DNA from: Erwinia aphidicola
GTDB lineage: Bacteria; Pseudomonadota; Gammaproteobacteria; Enterobacterales; Enterobacteriaceae
Reading direction: 5' to 3'
Length of the DNA stretch: 64,000 nt
Assembly: GCF_014773485.1 (NCBI RefSeq)
Contig: NZ_JACXBP010000004.1
Location: forward strand, 1 to 64,000
Both the position numbers and the translations under genes were made by a program. Of the stretch, positions 39,525-50,100 are shown piece after piece; position 1 is the stretch's first letter; every line of letters starts with the position of its first letter. The notes beneath the pieces are model-generated. The model was not told the DNA's origin. It saw only the letters and a list, made by a program, of their open reading frames with translations, and made no database searches.

Positions 39525-40907
39525 TTAACGCAGCAGCAGATAGATATTCTCATCGCCGCGCATGATGCTCAACGCCAGCAGGTCCGGTTTGGTCTCCAGC
39601 AGTTTACGCAGCTCTGCCAGATTCTGTACCGGCGTGCGGTTAACGCCAACGATCACATCATCCTTCTGCAGGCCAAACTGCGCCGCCGGAGTCGCTTTCG
39701 CCACCTCGTCGACTTTGACACCTTTGGTGCCATCTTTGGCCGCGCCGTCGCTCAGGGTGGCCCCTTGCAGCGCTGGGGTCATCAGTTCGGCACTGGCGGT
39801 CGTCTGGCTGCTGTTATCCAGCTTAACGGTGACCGTGACCGGTTTACCGTCACGCAGCAGGCCCACTTTCACTTCCTGGCCCGGCGGCGTGGTGCCGATT
39901 TTCACCCGCAGTTCAGCAAAGTTAGCGACGTTTTTGCCGTCGACGCTGGTAATGATATCGCCCGCTTTAATCCCGGCTTTCGCGGCCGCCGACTGCGGCA
40001 GCACCTCGTTGACGAAGGCGCCGTGCTGGATATCAACCTTAAAGGCTTTCGCCATATCGGCGGTCATCTCAGTGCCCTTGATGCCCAGCTGGCCGCGTTT
40101 CACTTCACCAAACTGGATCAGCTGCTGGGCCAGGCCCATCGCCATATTGCTTGGAATCGCAAAGCCAATGCCGATATTGCCGCCGCTTGACGCAAGGATG
40201 GCCGTATTCAGCCCGATCAGCTCACCGTTAAGATTCACCAGCGCACCGCCGGAGTTACCGCGGTTAATCGCGGCATCGGTCTGAATAAAGTTTTCCAGCC
40301 CCTCAAGGTTAAGACCGCTGCGGCCGAGCGCCGACACGATCCCCGAGGTTGCCGTCTGTCCCAGGCCAAACGGGTTACCGATGGCCACGGTAAAGTCCCC
40401 GACCTTCAGCTGGTCAGAGTCAGCAATTTTTATCTGGGTCAGATTCTTCGCATCGATCAACTGGATCAGTGCGATATCGGTCTGCTCATCGTGACCGACC
40501 AGCTTGGCCGTGAATTCGCGACCATCGCTCAGCTGCACGCTGATTTTATCTGCGCCATTCACCACGTGGTTGTTGGTCAGCACATAGCCTTTGGCGGCAT
40601 CAATAATCACCCCGGAGGCCAGCCCTTCAAACTCCTGCGACTTATCGTCACCGGGGGCACCTTCCTCTCCATCCTGACCAAAGAAGCGTTTTAGCTGGTC
40701 GGGGATCTGCTGCTGGCTCTCTTTTTCTGTCCCTTCAACGTGAACGCTGACGACGGCCGGCAGAACTTTCTCCAGCATTGGTGCCAGGCTCGGCAGCTGC
40801 TGACCCTGAATCTGTCCAGGAAGAGCAGCCACAGCCGCAGGGACTGTGGCCATATTGACACCGACACTCAATGCTAATGCGCTTAACAGAAATAATTTGT
40901 TCTTCAT
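39525..40907 (-). CDS. degQ: Periplasmic serine protease DegQ
   Basis: This 460-aa HtrA-family protease/chaperone has signal peptide MKNKLFLLSALALSVGVNM (cut near AVAA). The catalytic triad is in LTNNHVVNGAD, DEQTDIALIQ and INRGNSGGALVN, and two PDZ domains follow (about residues 260-350 and 365-460). E. coli DegQ is 455 aa; DegP is longer. The upstream frame is open for 59 more codons but has no signal character, so 40907 is preferred. It is adjacent to degS, as in E. coli. Confidence 0.95.
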   Translation of the reverse strand: MKNKLFLLSALALSVGVNMATVPAAVAALPGQIQGQQLPSLAPMLEKVLPAVVSVHVEGTEKESQQQIPDQLKRFFGQDGEEGAPGDDKSQEFEGLASGVIIDAAKGYVLTNNHVVNGADKISVQLSDGREFTAKLVGHDEQTDIALIQLIDAKNLTQIKIADSDQLKVGDFTVAIGNPFGLGQTATSGIVSALGRSGLNLEGLENFIQTDAAINRGNSGGALVNLNGELIGLNTAILASSGGNIGIGFAIPSNMAMGLAQQLIQFGEVKRGQLGIKGTEMTADMAKAFKVDIQHGAFVNEVLPQSAAAKAGIKAGDIITSVDGKNVANFAELRVKIGTTPPGQEVKVGLLRDGKPVTVTVKLDNSSQTTASAELMTPALQGATLSDGAAKDGTKGVKVDEVAKATPAAQFGLQKDDVIVGVNRTPVQNLAELRKLLETKPDLLALSIMRGDENIYLLLR

Positions 40908-40998
40908 CGGAAGCAAACTCTCGCTAGCAGGGAAATGATGCCCATCGCCAAAATGGCAGGCTGTATGTGTCTTGCAGTGAACTGAACGGTGCTTGAAA

Positions 40999-41021
40999 CG
41001 TGGGGTGGCTGGCACCCCACG
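40999..41021 (-). terminator. Hairpin after zapG
   Basis: A perfect 9-bp stem CGTGGGGTG / CACCCCACG with a 5-nt loop, followed on the minus strand by TTTC. It begins 7 bp after the zapG stop codon. Confidence 0.6.
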
Positions 41022-41028
41022 AAGATGA

Positions 41029-41427
41029 TTACTTGGTAGCGCGCTCGCCACGCAGCAGGCCAGAGGCGCTGTCCGGGTAGTCACGCGGCATCTCTACCGG
41101 CACCTGGTCGTTATCCGCTTCTGATTCTGTCAGCTGATAAGCAAACGGGTTTTTCTCACCCGGCAGGTTTGGCAGCAGGTCATTAGAACCTTTCGCCATA
41201 TGCTGATACAGCTGACGGTAGTCGCGTGCCATGTTGTCCAGCAGCTCGGCGCTGTGGGCAAAATGGTTAGTCAGCTCTTCACGATAATCCGCCAGCTCTG
41301 CCTTGCTCTTTTCCAGCTCGTACTGCAGGCTGCGTTGCTCGCGCAGTTTTTTGTTGCCGAAACGCATTGCTACCGCGCCAATAATAATCCCAACTACTAA
41401 CCCAATAAGCGCGTATTCCCAGGTCAT
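41029..41427 (-). CDS. zapG: Inner-membrane protein ZapG (YhcB)
   Basis: This 132-aa protein has one N-terminal membrane helix (MTWEYALIGLVVGIIIGAVA), then a coiled coil (about residues 28-90, KKLREQRSLQYELEKSKAEL) and a short disordered tail. It coordinates envelope growth and cell division in E. coli, where it is also called YhcB. The start at 41427 is fixed by near identity to the E. coli N terminus. It is divergent from zapE. Confidence 0.95.
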   Translation of the reverse strand: MTWEYALIGLVVGIIIGAVAMRFGNKKLREQRSLQYELEKSKAELADYREELTNHFAHSAELLDNMARDYRQLYQHMAKGSNDLLPNLPGEKNPFAYQLTESEADNDQVPVEMPRDYPDSASGLLRGERATK

Positions 41428-41603
41428 AATGACTCCCATATAGTCTTCGTTGTTACGTAGGGCTTTTCCATCTGATACCAGCCACTATAACCGCTAATGT
41501 ATTGGAAGTGGAATCCTGCGGCAGCTTCGCTTAGTGTAGAACGACTTTTTTTTCGACGATCAACACCGGCATAGGCCTTTTTTTCAGGGAATGTGACTCA
41601 ATT

Positions 41604-42731
41604 ATGCAAACGATGTCCCCGCTGGTGCGCTATCAGCAAGCGCTGGAAAACGGCGAGTATCAGCCCGATGAAGTTCAGCGCGCCGCCATGACCCGCTTAG
41701 ACGGTATCTGGCAGGCGTTAAGCCGTGTTAGCCCTCCTGCGTCTGCCGCCAGCGGCGGTCTGTTTGGCAAGCTCAATAAGCTGATGGGCAAAAGCAAATC
41801 GACGGTCCAGGCACCGGCGCGCGGTCTCTATATGTGGGGCGGCGTTGGGCGCGGCAAAACCTGGCTGATGGATATGTTTTTTCAGTCGATTCCTGGTCAG
41901 CGTAAGCAGCGCCTGCACTTTCATCGCTTTATGCTGCGCGTGCATCAGGAGCTGACAGAACTGCAGGGGCAGAGTGACCCACTGCAGATTGTCGCCGACC
42001 GCTTCAAGGCAGAAACCGACCTGCTGTGTTTTGACGAATTTTTTGTCTCAGACATCACCGATGCGATGCTGCTCGGCACATTGATGGAAGCGCTGTTCAG
42101 CCGTGGCATCACCCTGGTCGCCACGTCAAATATTCCGCCGGACGATCTCTATCGTAACGGTTTGCAGCGCGCACGTTTTCTACCTGCGATTGAGATGATC
42201 AAGCAGCACTGCGAAATCATGAATGTTGATGCCGGTATCGATTACCGCCTGCGCACGTTAACCTCGGCGCACCTGTGGATGACGCCGCTCGGTGAAGAGA
42301 CCGCCAAAGAGATGGAGCGGATGTTCGTGGCGCTGGCGGGAAAACCGCGTCAATCCCATGAACCGCTGGAGATTAATCACCGTAAGCTGCCCACGTTGGG
42401 CGTGGCTGAGGGCGTTGTGGCGATGAGTTTCCTTGCGCTGTGTGGGGAAGGGCGCAGCCAGCACGACTATATTGAACTGTCGCGCCGTTTTCACAGCGTA
42501 TTGCTGTATGATGTGCCGGTGATGATTTACAAGACCGAAGACCAGGCACGGCGATTTCTGGCGCTGGTGGATGAATTCTACGAGCGGCACGTCAAGCTGG
42601 TGGTCTCGGCGGAAGCATCACTGTACGAGATTTATCAGGGCACGCGGCTGAAGTTTGAGTATCAACGCTGCGTATCCCGTCTGCAGGAAATGCAGAGTGA
42701 AGAGTATCTGCGACTGCCGCATTTGCCCTGA
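41604..42731 (+). CDS. zapE: Cell division ATPase ZapE
   Basis: This 375-aa AFG1-family P-loop ATPase acts at the Z-ring, destabilising FtsZ bundles. Walker A is GGVGRGKTW (near residues 80-88) and Walker B is LLCFDEFFVSDITD. Other conserved stretches are TLVATSNIPPDDLYRNGLQR and LVDEFYERHVKLVVSA. It precedes rplM, as in E. coli, and runs on the opposite strand from zapG. Confidence 0.96.
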   Translation: MQTMSPLVRYQQALENGEYQPDEVQRAAMTRLDGIWQALSRVSPPASAASGGLFGKLNKLMGKSKSTVQAPARGLYMWGGVGRGKTWLMDMFFQSIPGQRKQRLHFHRFMLRVHQELTELQGQSDPLQIVADRFKAETDLLCFDEFFVSDITDAMLLGTLMEALFSRGITLVATSNIPPDDLYRNGLQRARFLPAIEMIKQHCEIMNVDAGIDYRLRTLTSAHLWMTPLGEETAKEMERMFVALAGKPRQSHEPLEINHRKLPTLGVAEGVVAMSFLALCGEGRSQHDYIELSRRFHSVLLYDVPVMIYKTEDQARRFLALVDEFYERHVKLVVSAEASLYEIYQGTRLKFEYQRCVSRLQEMQSEEYLRLPHLP

Positions 42732-42975
42732 AACTTGAATGGGCGTGGCGGGATGAGGATTTTATCGCAGAAAACGTTCGATCTTTTTGGGCGACTTCTC
42801 TATAATCTTGCGACCCCACGTTACAGCAAAGGTTTTTTTCCCAAAACTCTTTGTGTTCCAGTAACTCTATCCGAAGGGGTGGGCTTACTGGTCAAGATGG
42901 TCGTGTGAGCTCCAACCGTTTATTCAAGCGTTTGGGATTTCACCAACGTGTAACTTAATTTGGGTAAGCTTTTAG
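42732..42975 (+). promoter_or_regulatory. rplM-rpsI promoter and leader
   Basis: A TATAAT box lies at 42801-42806. Transcription from it would give a leader of about 160 nt before rplM. In E. coli L13 represses its own mRNA through the leader, and the long leader here fits that; I did not fold the RNA. Confidence 0.6.
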
Positions 42976-43812
<837 letters not shown>

Positions 43813-43843
43813 TTTTTCCTGCTCACGCAGAAACGATTATCGG

Positions 43844-43874
43844 AAAACCCGGTGCCTGGCGCCGGGTTTTTTAT
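43844..43874 (+). terminator. rplM-rpsI terminator
   Basis: AAAACCCGG pairs with CCGGGTTTT around a GC-rich loop, followed by a T-rich run. It begins 31 bp after the rpsI stop codon. The rest of the gap to sspA (up to 44120) holds no gene and should carry the sspA promoter, which I could not place with confidence. Confidence 0.88.
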
Positions 43875-44120
43875 TTCCTGCCTGTACAAAAAGCGCGAAA
43901 CACCCACGGCTTTGTTATTTTCCCCCGCAATTCGACACTCCGCTCCCCACAAGCTGGCTAAAATCTGGTAAACTGTGTGTCACTTTGTGCCCATTGGCCG
44001 GGCAATGACGCTGGTATCCTGTGCAATGGACGATCGGTCAAACTTCGGGCTGATGGCAATAATGAGTCGCCGCGTGGATGGCTATTCGCAGTAATTTTCT
44101 CGATAAACTTGGAGGTTTAC

Positions 44121-44762
44121 ATGGCTGTCGCTGCCAACAAACGTTCGGTAATGACGCTGTTTTCTGGTCCGACTGACATTTTCAGCCATCAGGTACGTAT
44201 TGTCCTGGCTGAGAAGGGTGTTAGTGTCGAGATCGAGCAGGTTGAAACGGATAACCTGCCGCAGGATCTGATCGACCTCAACCCGTACCGTACCGTACCC
44301 ACCCTCGTTGATCGCGAGCTGACGCTGTATGAATCGCGCATCATCATGGAGTATCTGGACGAACGTTTCCCGCATCCACCGCTGATGCCGGTTTATCCGG
44401 TTGCGCGTGGTGAAAGCCGCCTGATGATGCACCGCGTCGAGCAGGACTGGTACAGCCTGATGCGTAAAGTCGAAAACGGCACGGCGCAGGAAGCGGAAGC
44501 AGCGCGCAAGCAGCTGCGTGAAGAACTGCTGGCCATCGCACCTCTGTTCGCCCGCACCCCGTTCTTTATGAGCGAAGAGTTTAGCCTGGTAGATTGCTAC
44601 CTGGCCCCACTGCTGTGGCGTCTGCCACAGATGGGCATTGAGCTGATTGGTGCCGGTTCGAAAGAGCTGAAAGGCTATATGACGCGTGTCTTCGAGCGTG
44701 ATTCCTTCCTGGCTTCCCTGACGGAAGCGGAACGCGAAATGCGCCTGCAAACGCGGGGCTGA
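44121..44762 (+). CDS. sspA: Stringent starvation protein A
   Basis: This 213-aa RNA-polymerase-associated protein with a glutathione-S-transferase fold affects acid resistance, H-NS levels and phage P1 late genes in E. coli. The thioredoxin-like half has TLFSGPTDIFSHQVRIVLAEKG and PYRTVPTLVDRELTLYES. The start at 44121 follows a GGAGG ribosome site; an upstream frame extends 48 codons without homology. sspB follows after 5 bp. Confidence 0.97.
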   Translation: MAVAANKRSVMTLFSGPTDIFSHQVRIVLAEKGVSVEIEQVETDNLPQDLIDLNPYRTVPTLVDRELTLYESRIIMEYLDERFPHPPLMPVYPVARGESRLMMHRVEQDWYSLMRKVENGTAQEAEAARKQLREELLAIAPLFARTPFFMSEEFSLVDCYLAPLLWRLPQMGIELIGAGSKELKGYMTRVFERDSFLASLTEAEREMRLQTRG

Positions 44763-44767
44763 TTACG

Positions 44768-45268
44768 ATGGAAATGTCTCAACTTACCGCACGTCGTCCC
44801 TATCTGCTGCGCGCTTTTTATGAGTGGTTGCTCGACAACAATCTCACGCCGCATCTGGTCGTAGACATTAATTTGCCGGGTGTCATGGTGCCCCTGGAAT
44901 ATGCCCGTGATGGTCAGATCGTTCTGAACATCGCGCCGCGTGCCGTGGGCAATCTTGAGCTGGGCAATGACGAAGTGCGCTTCAGCGCGCGTTTCGGCGG
45001 CGTTCCACGTCAGGTTTCCGTGCCGTTAATGGCGGTGCTGGCGATCTACGCCCGTGAAAACGGCGCAGGAACGATGTTTGAGCCAGAGCCAGCGTATGAA
45101 GAAGCGGGTGAATACGATGCTGCTGACGCGCAGGATAGCGCACCGGAAACGGTGATGTCGGTTATCGATGGCGATCGTCCTGACGACAGCGGTCAGGATG
45201 ACGACAACGGTCCTGACGATGAGCCGCCGCCGCGCGGTGGTCGTCCGGCGTTACGCGTCGTGAAATAA
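44768..45268 (+). CDS. sspB: ClpXP adaptor SspB
   Basis: This 166-aa adaptor delivers ssrA-tagged proteins to ClpXP. The N-terminal tag-binding domain (about residues 5-110) has RRPYLLRAFYEWLLDNNLTPH and VLNIAPRAVGNLELGNDEV. An acidic flexible linker follows, and the ClpX-docking tail ends GGRPALRVVK. All three parts match E. coli SspB. It is in an operon with sspA. Confidence 0.97.
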   Translation: MEMSQLTARRPYLLRAFYEWLLDNNLTPHLVVDINLPGVMVPLEYARDGQIVLNIAPRAVGNLELGNDEVRFSARFGGVPRQVSVPLMAVLAIYARENGAGTMFEPEPAYEEAGEYDAADAQDSAPETVMSVIDGDRPDDSGQDDDNGPDDEPPPRGGRPALRVVK

Positions 45269-45270
45269 AA

Positions 45271-45297
45271 AACGGGCCGTCAGGCCCGTTTTTTTAT
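45271..45297. terminator. Bidirectional terminator between sspB and the diflavin reductase gene
   Basis: AACGGGCC pairs with GGCCCGTT around a 4-nt loop, with T-runs on both strands. It lies between the convergent sspB and the reductase gene and would end both transcripts. Confidence 0.88.
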
Positions 45298-45308
45298 GCT
45301 GCGAAGGC

Positions 45309-47066
45309 TTAATACACGTCGCGCAGGTAACGCTTCTCTTTCTTCAGCTGGTCAACGTAGTCGGCTGCACGCTCCGCAGACATGCCACCAAACTGAGTAA
45401 TCACCTGGTACAGCGCCTTATCGACGTCTTTTGCCATGCGTGATGCATCGCCACACACGTAGAAGTACGCCCCCTCTTCCAGCCACGCAAACAGCTCTGC
45501 GCCCTGTTCCAGCATGCGGGTCTGCACGTAAATCTTCTCAGCCTGATCGCGGGAGAACGCCAGGTCAAGGCGGGTCAGCAGACCTTTCTCTTTCCAGCTA
45601 TTGAGCTCGTCCTGATAGATATAGTCATGTTCCTGATGCTGGTCGCCGAAGAACAGCCAGTTTTTGCCTTTGGCGCCCAGCGCATCACGCTCCTGAAGGA
45701 AGGCGCGGAACGGTGCGATACCGGTGCCCGGGCCAATCATGATCAGCGGCGCATCGCCGTTGGACGGCACGCGGAACGCTTTATTTGGCGAGATAAAGAT
45801 CGCCGGCTTTTCACCGCGCTTCACGCGTTCGGCCAGGTAGGTCGAGCATACGCCGCTGCGCGCGCGTCCGGCGCTGTGGTAGCGCACGGAAGCAATCGTC
45901 AGGTGCACCTGATTCGGGTGCGCCTTCTGGCTGGAAGAGATGGAGTAAGCGCGGTGCTGCAACGGGCGCAGCAGGGCAACAAACTCAGGAATGCTCAGCG
46001 CACAGGTGACGTCGAGCTGCAGCAGATCGAGGGTATCTTTGCCCCACAGCCAGACTCCCAGCGCATCTTTATCATCGTGCTGCAGGACGTGGCGCAGCTC
46101 CTGGTTGGTGGTGTTCTGGCCCACCCACTCAATCAGCTTGCGCGAAGGCTCGGAGATCTCGAACTGATAGGTCAGCAGGTCACCGAGGCTACGTTCGAAG
46201 CCAGGGACCGGCGTATCGTAGTCGGATTTTAGCTGCGTCAGCAGCAGGTTAACCAGTGCCGGTTCGTTCACCGGGATCACCCCCAGCGCGTCGCCCGCTT
46301 CGTACTTCAGCCCGCTGTCGGTCAGGTCAAACTCGAAGTGACGGATGTCCTTACCGGAGTTTTCACCGGACAGACGCTTGTTGGTCGCCAGCGCTGCCGC
46401 ATACGGGTTGTTCTTGTTGCTGCCCGGAATGACCGGCGCTTCCGGGGCGCTCTCCAGCGCTGTGCCGCTGCTGCCCGCGCTGGCGGCAAACTGAGGCATG
46501 GAAGCGGCGATCCACTCATTGGACGGCTCTTCAAAGTCGATGTCGCAGTCAATGCGGTCGTAAACGCGTTTCGCACCCAGCTGCTCCAGGCGCATATCAA
46601 TAAATTTACCTGCCTGGCAGAAGCCGTCGTAGCCGGTATCACCGATAGCCAGAACCGCAAAGTGCATCTGCTCAAGACGCGGCGCGGTGCTGGCAGAAAT
46701 CGCCTGCCAGAACAGCTGGGCGTTATCCGGCATCTCGCCTTCACCGTAGGTGGAGGTGATCACCAGCACGTGACGCATGGTGGCGAACACTTCAATATCT
46801 ACTTCGCCCAGCCCCTGAACCACGGGCACCAGACCTTTGGCGCGGGCGGCTTTCGCCGCGCTCTGCGCTAAGGCTTCAGCATTACCGGTCTGTGAACCAA
46901 ACAGGATATGCAGCTGGGTGTTGGCAGCCGACGCTGCCCCGCTTGCCGCCTGCGGCTGGTTTTCCAGCACCAGCAGGCGTGAATGTAACCCGGCAAGAAA
47001 GCCCGCCAGCCAAAATTTCTGTTCGCCATTGAATGGCGCATCTTCAGGAATATAAGGAATCTTCAT
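45309..47066 (-). CDS. CysJ-like NADPH diflavin reductase paired with GltB-like protein
   Basis: This 585-aa flavoprotein is related to sulfite reductase subunit CysJ (599 aa). The FMN flavodoxin domain has LFGSQTGNAEAL (residues 55-66) and STYGEGEMPDNA (near 112). The FAD domain has RAYSISSSQ and GVCSTYLAERV, and the NADPH domain has MIGPGTGIAPFRAFLQERDA (near 441-460) and YVCGDASRMAKDV, ending RYLRDVY like CysJ. There is no cysI or cysH here. It begins 35 bp after the unusual gltB and shares its transcript, so I infer that it feeds electrons from NADPH to that protein in place of GltD. A role in sulfite reduction cannot be excluded without the rest of the genome. Confidence 0.85.
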   Translation of the reverse strand: MKIPYIPEDAPFNGEQKFWLAGFLAGLHSRLLVLENQPQAASGAASAANTQLHILFGSQTGNAEALAQSAAKAARAKGLVPVVQGLGEVDIEVFATMRHVLVITSTYGEGEMPDNAQLFWQAISASTAPRLEQMHFAVLAIGDTGYDGFCQAGKFIDMRLEQLGAKRVYDRIDCDIDFEEPSNEWIAASMPQFAASAGSSGTALESAPEAPVIPGSNKNNPYAAALATNKRLSGENSGKDIRHFEFDLTDSGLKYEAGDALGVIPVNEPALVNLLLTQLKSDYDTPVPGFERSLGDLLTYQFEISEPSRKLIEWVGQNTTNQELRHVLQHDDKDALGVWLWGKDTLDLLQLDVTCALSIPEFVALLRPLQHRAYSISSSQKAHPNQVHLTIASVRYHSAGRARSGVCSTYLAERVKRGEKPAIFISPNKAFRVPSNGDAPLIMIGPGTGIAPFRAFLQERDALGAKGKNWLFFGDQHQEHDYIYQDELNSWKEKGLLTRLDLAFSRDQAEKIYVQTRMLEQGAELFAWLEEGAYFYVCGDASRMAKDVDKALYQVITQFGGMSAERAADYVDQLKKEKRYLRDVY

Positions 47067-47101
47067 CGCTTTTATCTACTCAATCCCGTTCTCATTATTT
47101 A

Positions 47102-50100
47102 TCAGGCTAATTTGCCAACCGCCGCCGCCAGTTCTGGCAGTGCAGCGCGCGCAAACAGCTCTTCAAAGTCAGGCAGACGTCCCAGCACTTCCCGGTTACA
47201 GGCATCCTGATACATGATCCAGCCATAGGTTGCCAGGCTGTCCATGGAGCGGATATTACGCTGCGTCAGGGCGGCTTTATAATCCGACATACGCTTGGCG
47301 CCAATCAGGCAGGAAAGCTCTTCGTCGCTGTAGCTTTCAATCGCGGCACGACCGTGGCGCTGCAGCTTGCTGATCAGGGTGAAATCTTCCGTCATCAGCA
47401 GGTTGCGCACCGCTTTCTCAACGGCTGGGTCCTGCACCGGCGTGCCTTTCGGCAGGCGGGAGAGCGCCAGCTGCTGTGCCGAACTCAGCACGGTGTAGTT
47501 GTTCAGCAGCACCAGCATTTCAGGGGTGTCGGTGGCGCCGTAGCCCGGAACCGCACCGTTAGCGATCGCCTTGCCATCGCGCCACGCCGCTTTAAACTTC
47601 GCCACCTGGTGACCGGCCAGCGCGGTAGACAGCTCCTCCAGCAGATCCTTACGGGTCTTGGCTTTCAGGATCTCAGCGCCGTCCTGGTAGAGCAGCAGGG
47701 AGCGCGGCATCACGTAGACGAAATGCTGACTCTCGCTTTCCCAGTGATCCAGCAGCCACTGCGCACGCGGCGAGCGGGTCGCTTCCAGATGCCAGTTCAG
47801 CATCGTCAGCACCGCGTCTTTGTGTACGCGCGCCATCTCGTTGTCGTCGGTGATCGAACCCAGCATCACCGAGTCAGCCGCCACGGAACCCGCCAGCGTG
47901 CCGTACGGGTCATACTGATAGGCGAAGCCGCCGCTCATCCCGTTGCCGAAGCCGGTACCGTAAGTGCCGAGGTTCAGCACTGCGCCGTTGGTCATATATT
48001 CGCAGCAGAAATCACCGACGCCTTCGACGACCGCCGTGGCACCGGAGTTACGCACGGCGAAGCGGTCACCTGCCTGGCCCTGAGCAAACAGACGCCCGCC
48101 GGTGGCACCGAACAGCGCGAAGTTACCGACCAGCACGTTGCCCTCTGCATCCTGCGAGCCGCCGCCAGGCGACATCACCACGATTTCACCGCCGCACTGG
48201 CCTTTACCGACGCCGTCGTTACAGGTGCCGTAATGCTCAAGGCGCATGCCGTCATTGCAGAACACGCCGTAAGACTGACCGGCAGAGCCGGACGTGGCGA
48301 TGGTGACGGTACCCGGCGCCAGATAACGGCGACCGCGATCGTCCAGCAGGGCTGCCGGAATAGCGCTCAGCTGCTCCGCATCCAGCTGATGGTTCAGCAG
48401 GCGTTCGATATCAATCGCCAGCTGGCCACCAACGCTCTTATTACGGTTGTTCAGGATGATGCCATCGCCAAGGGCGATCGCGGTCGATCCCTGATTGACC
48501 AGTTGATCTTTCACCAGCTCGACCCAGCCATCGTCCAGCTCGAAATCTTTTTCCAGATAGACCGGGTGGGCAATTTTCAGCTCCGGCACCACGGTTAACA
48601 TGGCGCGCAGATCCAGCTTGCCGACTTCCAGCGGGTGATCCATCAGGTGCAGCAGGTCAGAGCGTCCACGCGCTTCGCGCAGAGAGCGCAGGCCGAGGCG
48701 CGCCAGCATCTCACGCACTTCGTGCGCAACGTTGATAAAGTACTGTGCCAGCTGGCGCGGATCGCCATCAAACGCTTCGGCGTTGGTGGTTAAACCGGCC
48801 GGGCATTTCACGTTACAGTTTTTCGCCATCACGCATTTCAGCATCATCAGTGCGGTAGTACCGAACTCGAAGCTGTCGCCGCCCAGCAGCGCGGATTTCA
48901 CCACGTCGCTACCGGTCTGCTGAGCGCCGGAACAGCGCAGCAGCACTTTTTCGCGCAGGCCGTTGGCACACAGCGCCTGGTGAACTTCGGCGATGCCGAT
49001 TTCCGCCACGCGGCCAGTGTATTTCAGGCTGGTTACGGAAGCCGCACCGGTGCCGCCGGTGTTACCCGCGACGTTAATCACATCGGCGCCGGCTTTCGCC
49101 ACGCCAACCGCGATGGTGCCGATACCCTCGGACGACACCAGCTTCACGATCACGCGCACGCGCGCTGCTTTACAGTCGTGGATCAGCTGTGCCAGATCCT
49201 CGATGGAGTAAGTGTCGTGGTGCGGCGGTGGTGAAACCAGCTCAACGCCCGGTGTGCCCCCGCGCGCTGCGGCGATCTCAACGGTAACTTTCGCCGCCGG
49301 TAACTGACCGCCTTCGCCCGGTTTTGCACCCTGGCCGATTTTAATCTCCAGCTCTTCCAGCATCGGGTCCGCCAGATAGGCTGCCCAGACGCCGAAGCGG
49401 CCGGAAGCCAGCTGCTTGATGCGTGAAGCGCGAATGGTGCCGTGGCGCGAATAGTGCTCGCCACCCTCACCACAGTTGCTCATGCCGCCAACCATGTTAG
49501 TGCCGTGCGCCACCGCTTCATGCGCCGGAGCCACCAGCGCGCCGTGGCTCATCGCACCGGAGGCAAAGGTACGGGTAATTTCATGCGCAGGCTGCACTTC
49601 GCTCAGCGGCAGCGCCGCAGAGATGGTGAAGATGCGCGACAGGTAGTCGGCCGCCTTGCCGTTAGCGCTGATGTGCAGCGCGTCCGCGCTGATTTCGCTG
49701 TGCTCAATGGCATCACCGAAGCGTTTTTTCAGCACGCCGGACAGGGTGGTCAGGCGATCGTGCTCGCTTTTCAGGCCGACGATGGCATCGGTCAGGCGCA
49801 GCGTGAACTGGCCTTCACGGCCTTCGACCGCCTGGCACACCATACCGCGCACCGCAAAGCCATTGTTGACCAGCGAGTAACGGCCCAGCTTACGGGTAAA
49901 TTCGGCTTCGCTGTCGACGTGGGTCAGGTCCGCCGGGAAGGCGAGAATGTCACGCAGCGCCGCAGGACGGCGTTTACGCTCTTCCAGCATCAGGCTGGAG
50001 AACTGACGGTAGTCCGGGGTGATAGCAAAGTTATCGATCACCTCGTTCGGAATGCGCTCAAAGCTGCTGTCCTTAAAGGATTTGGCTTTGATGTTAAAAG

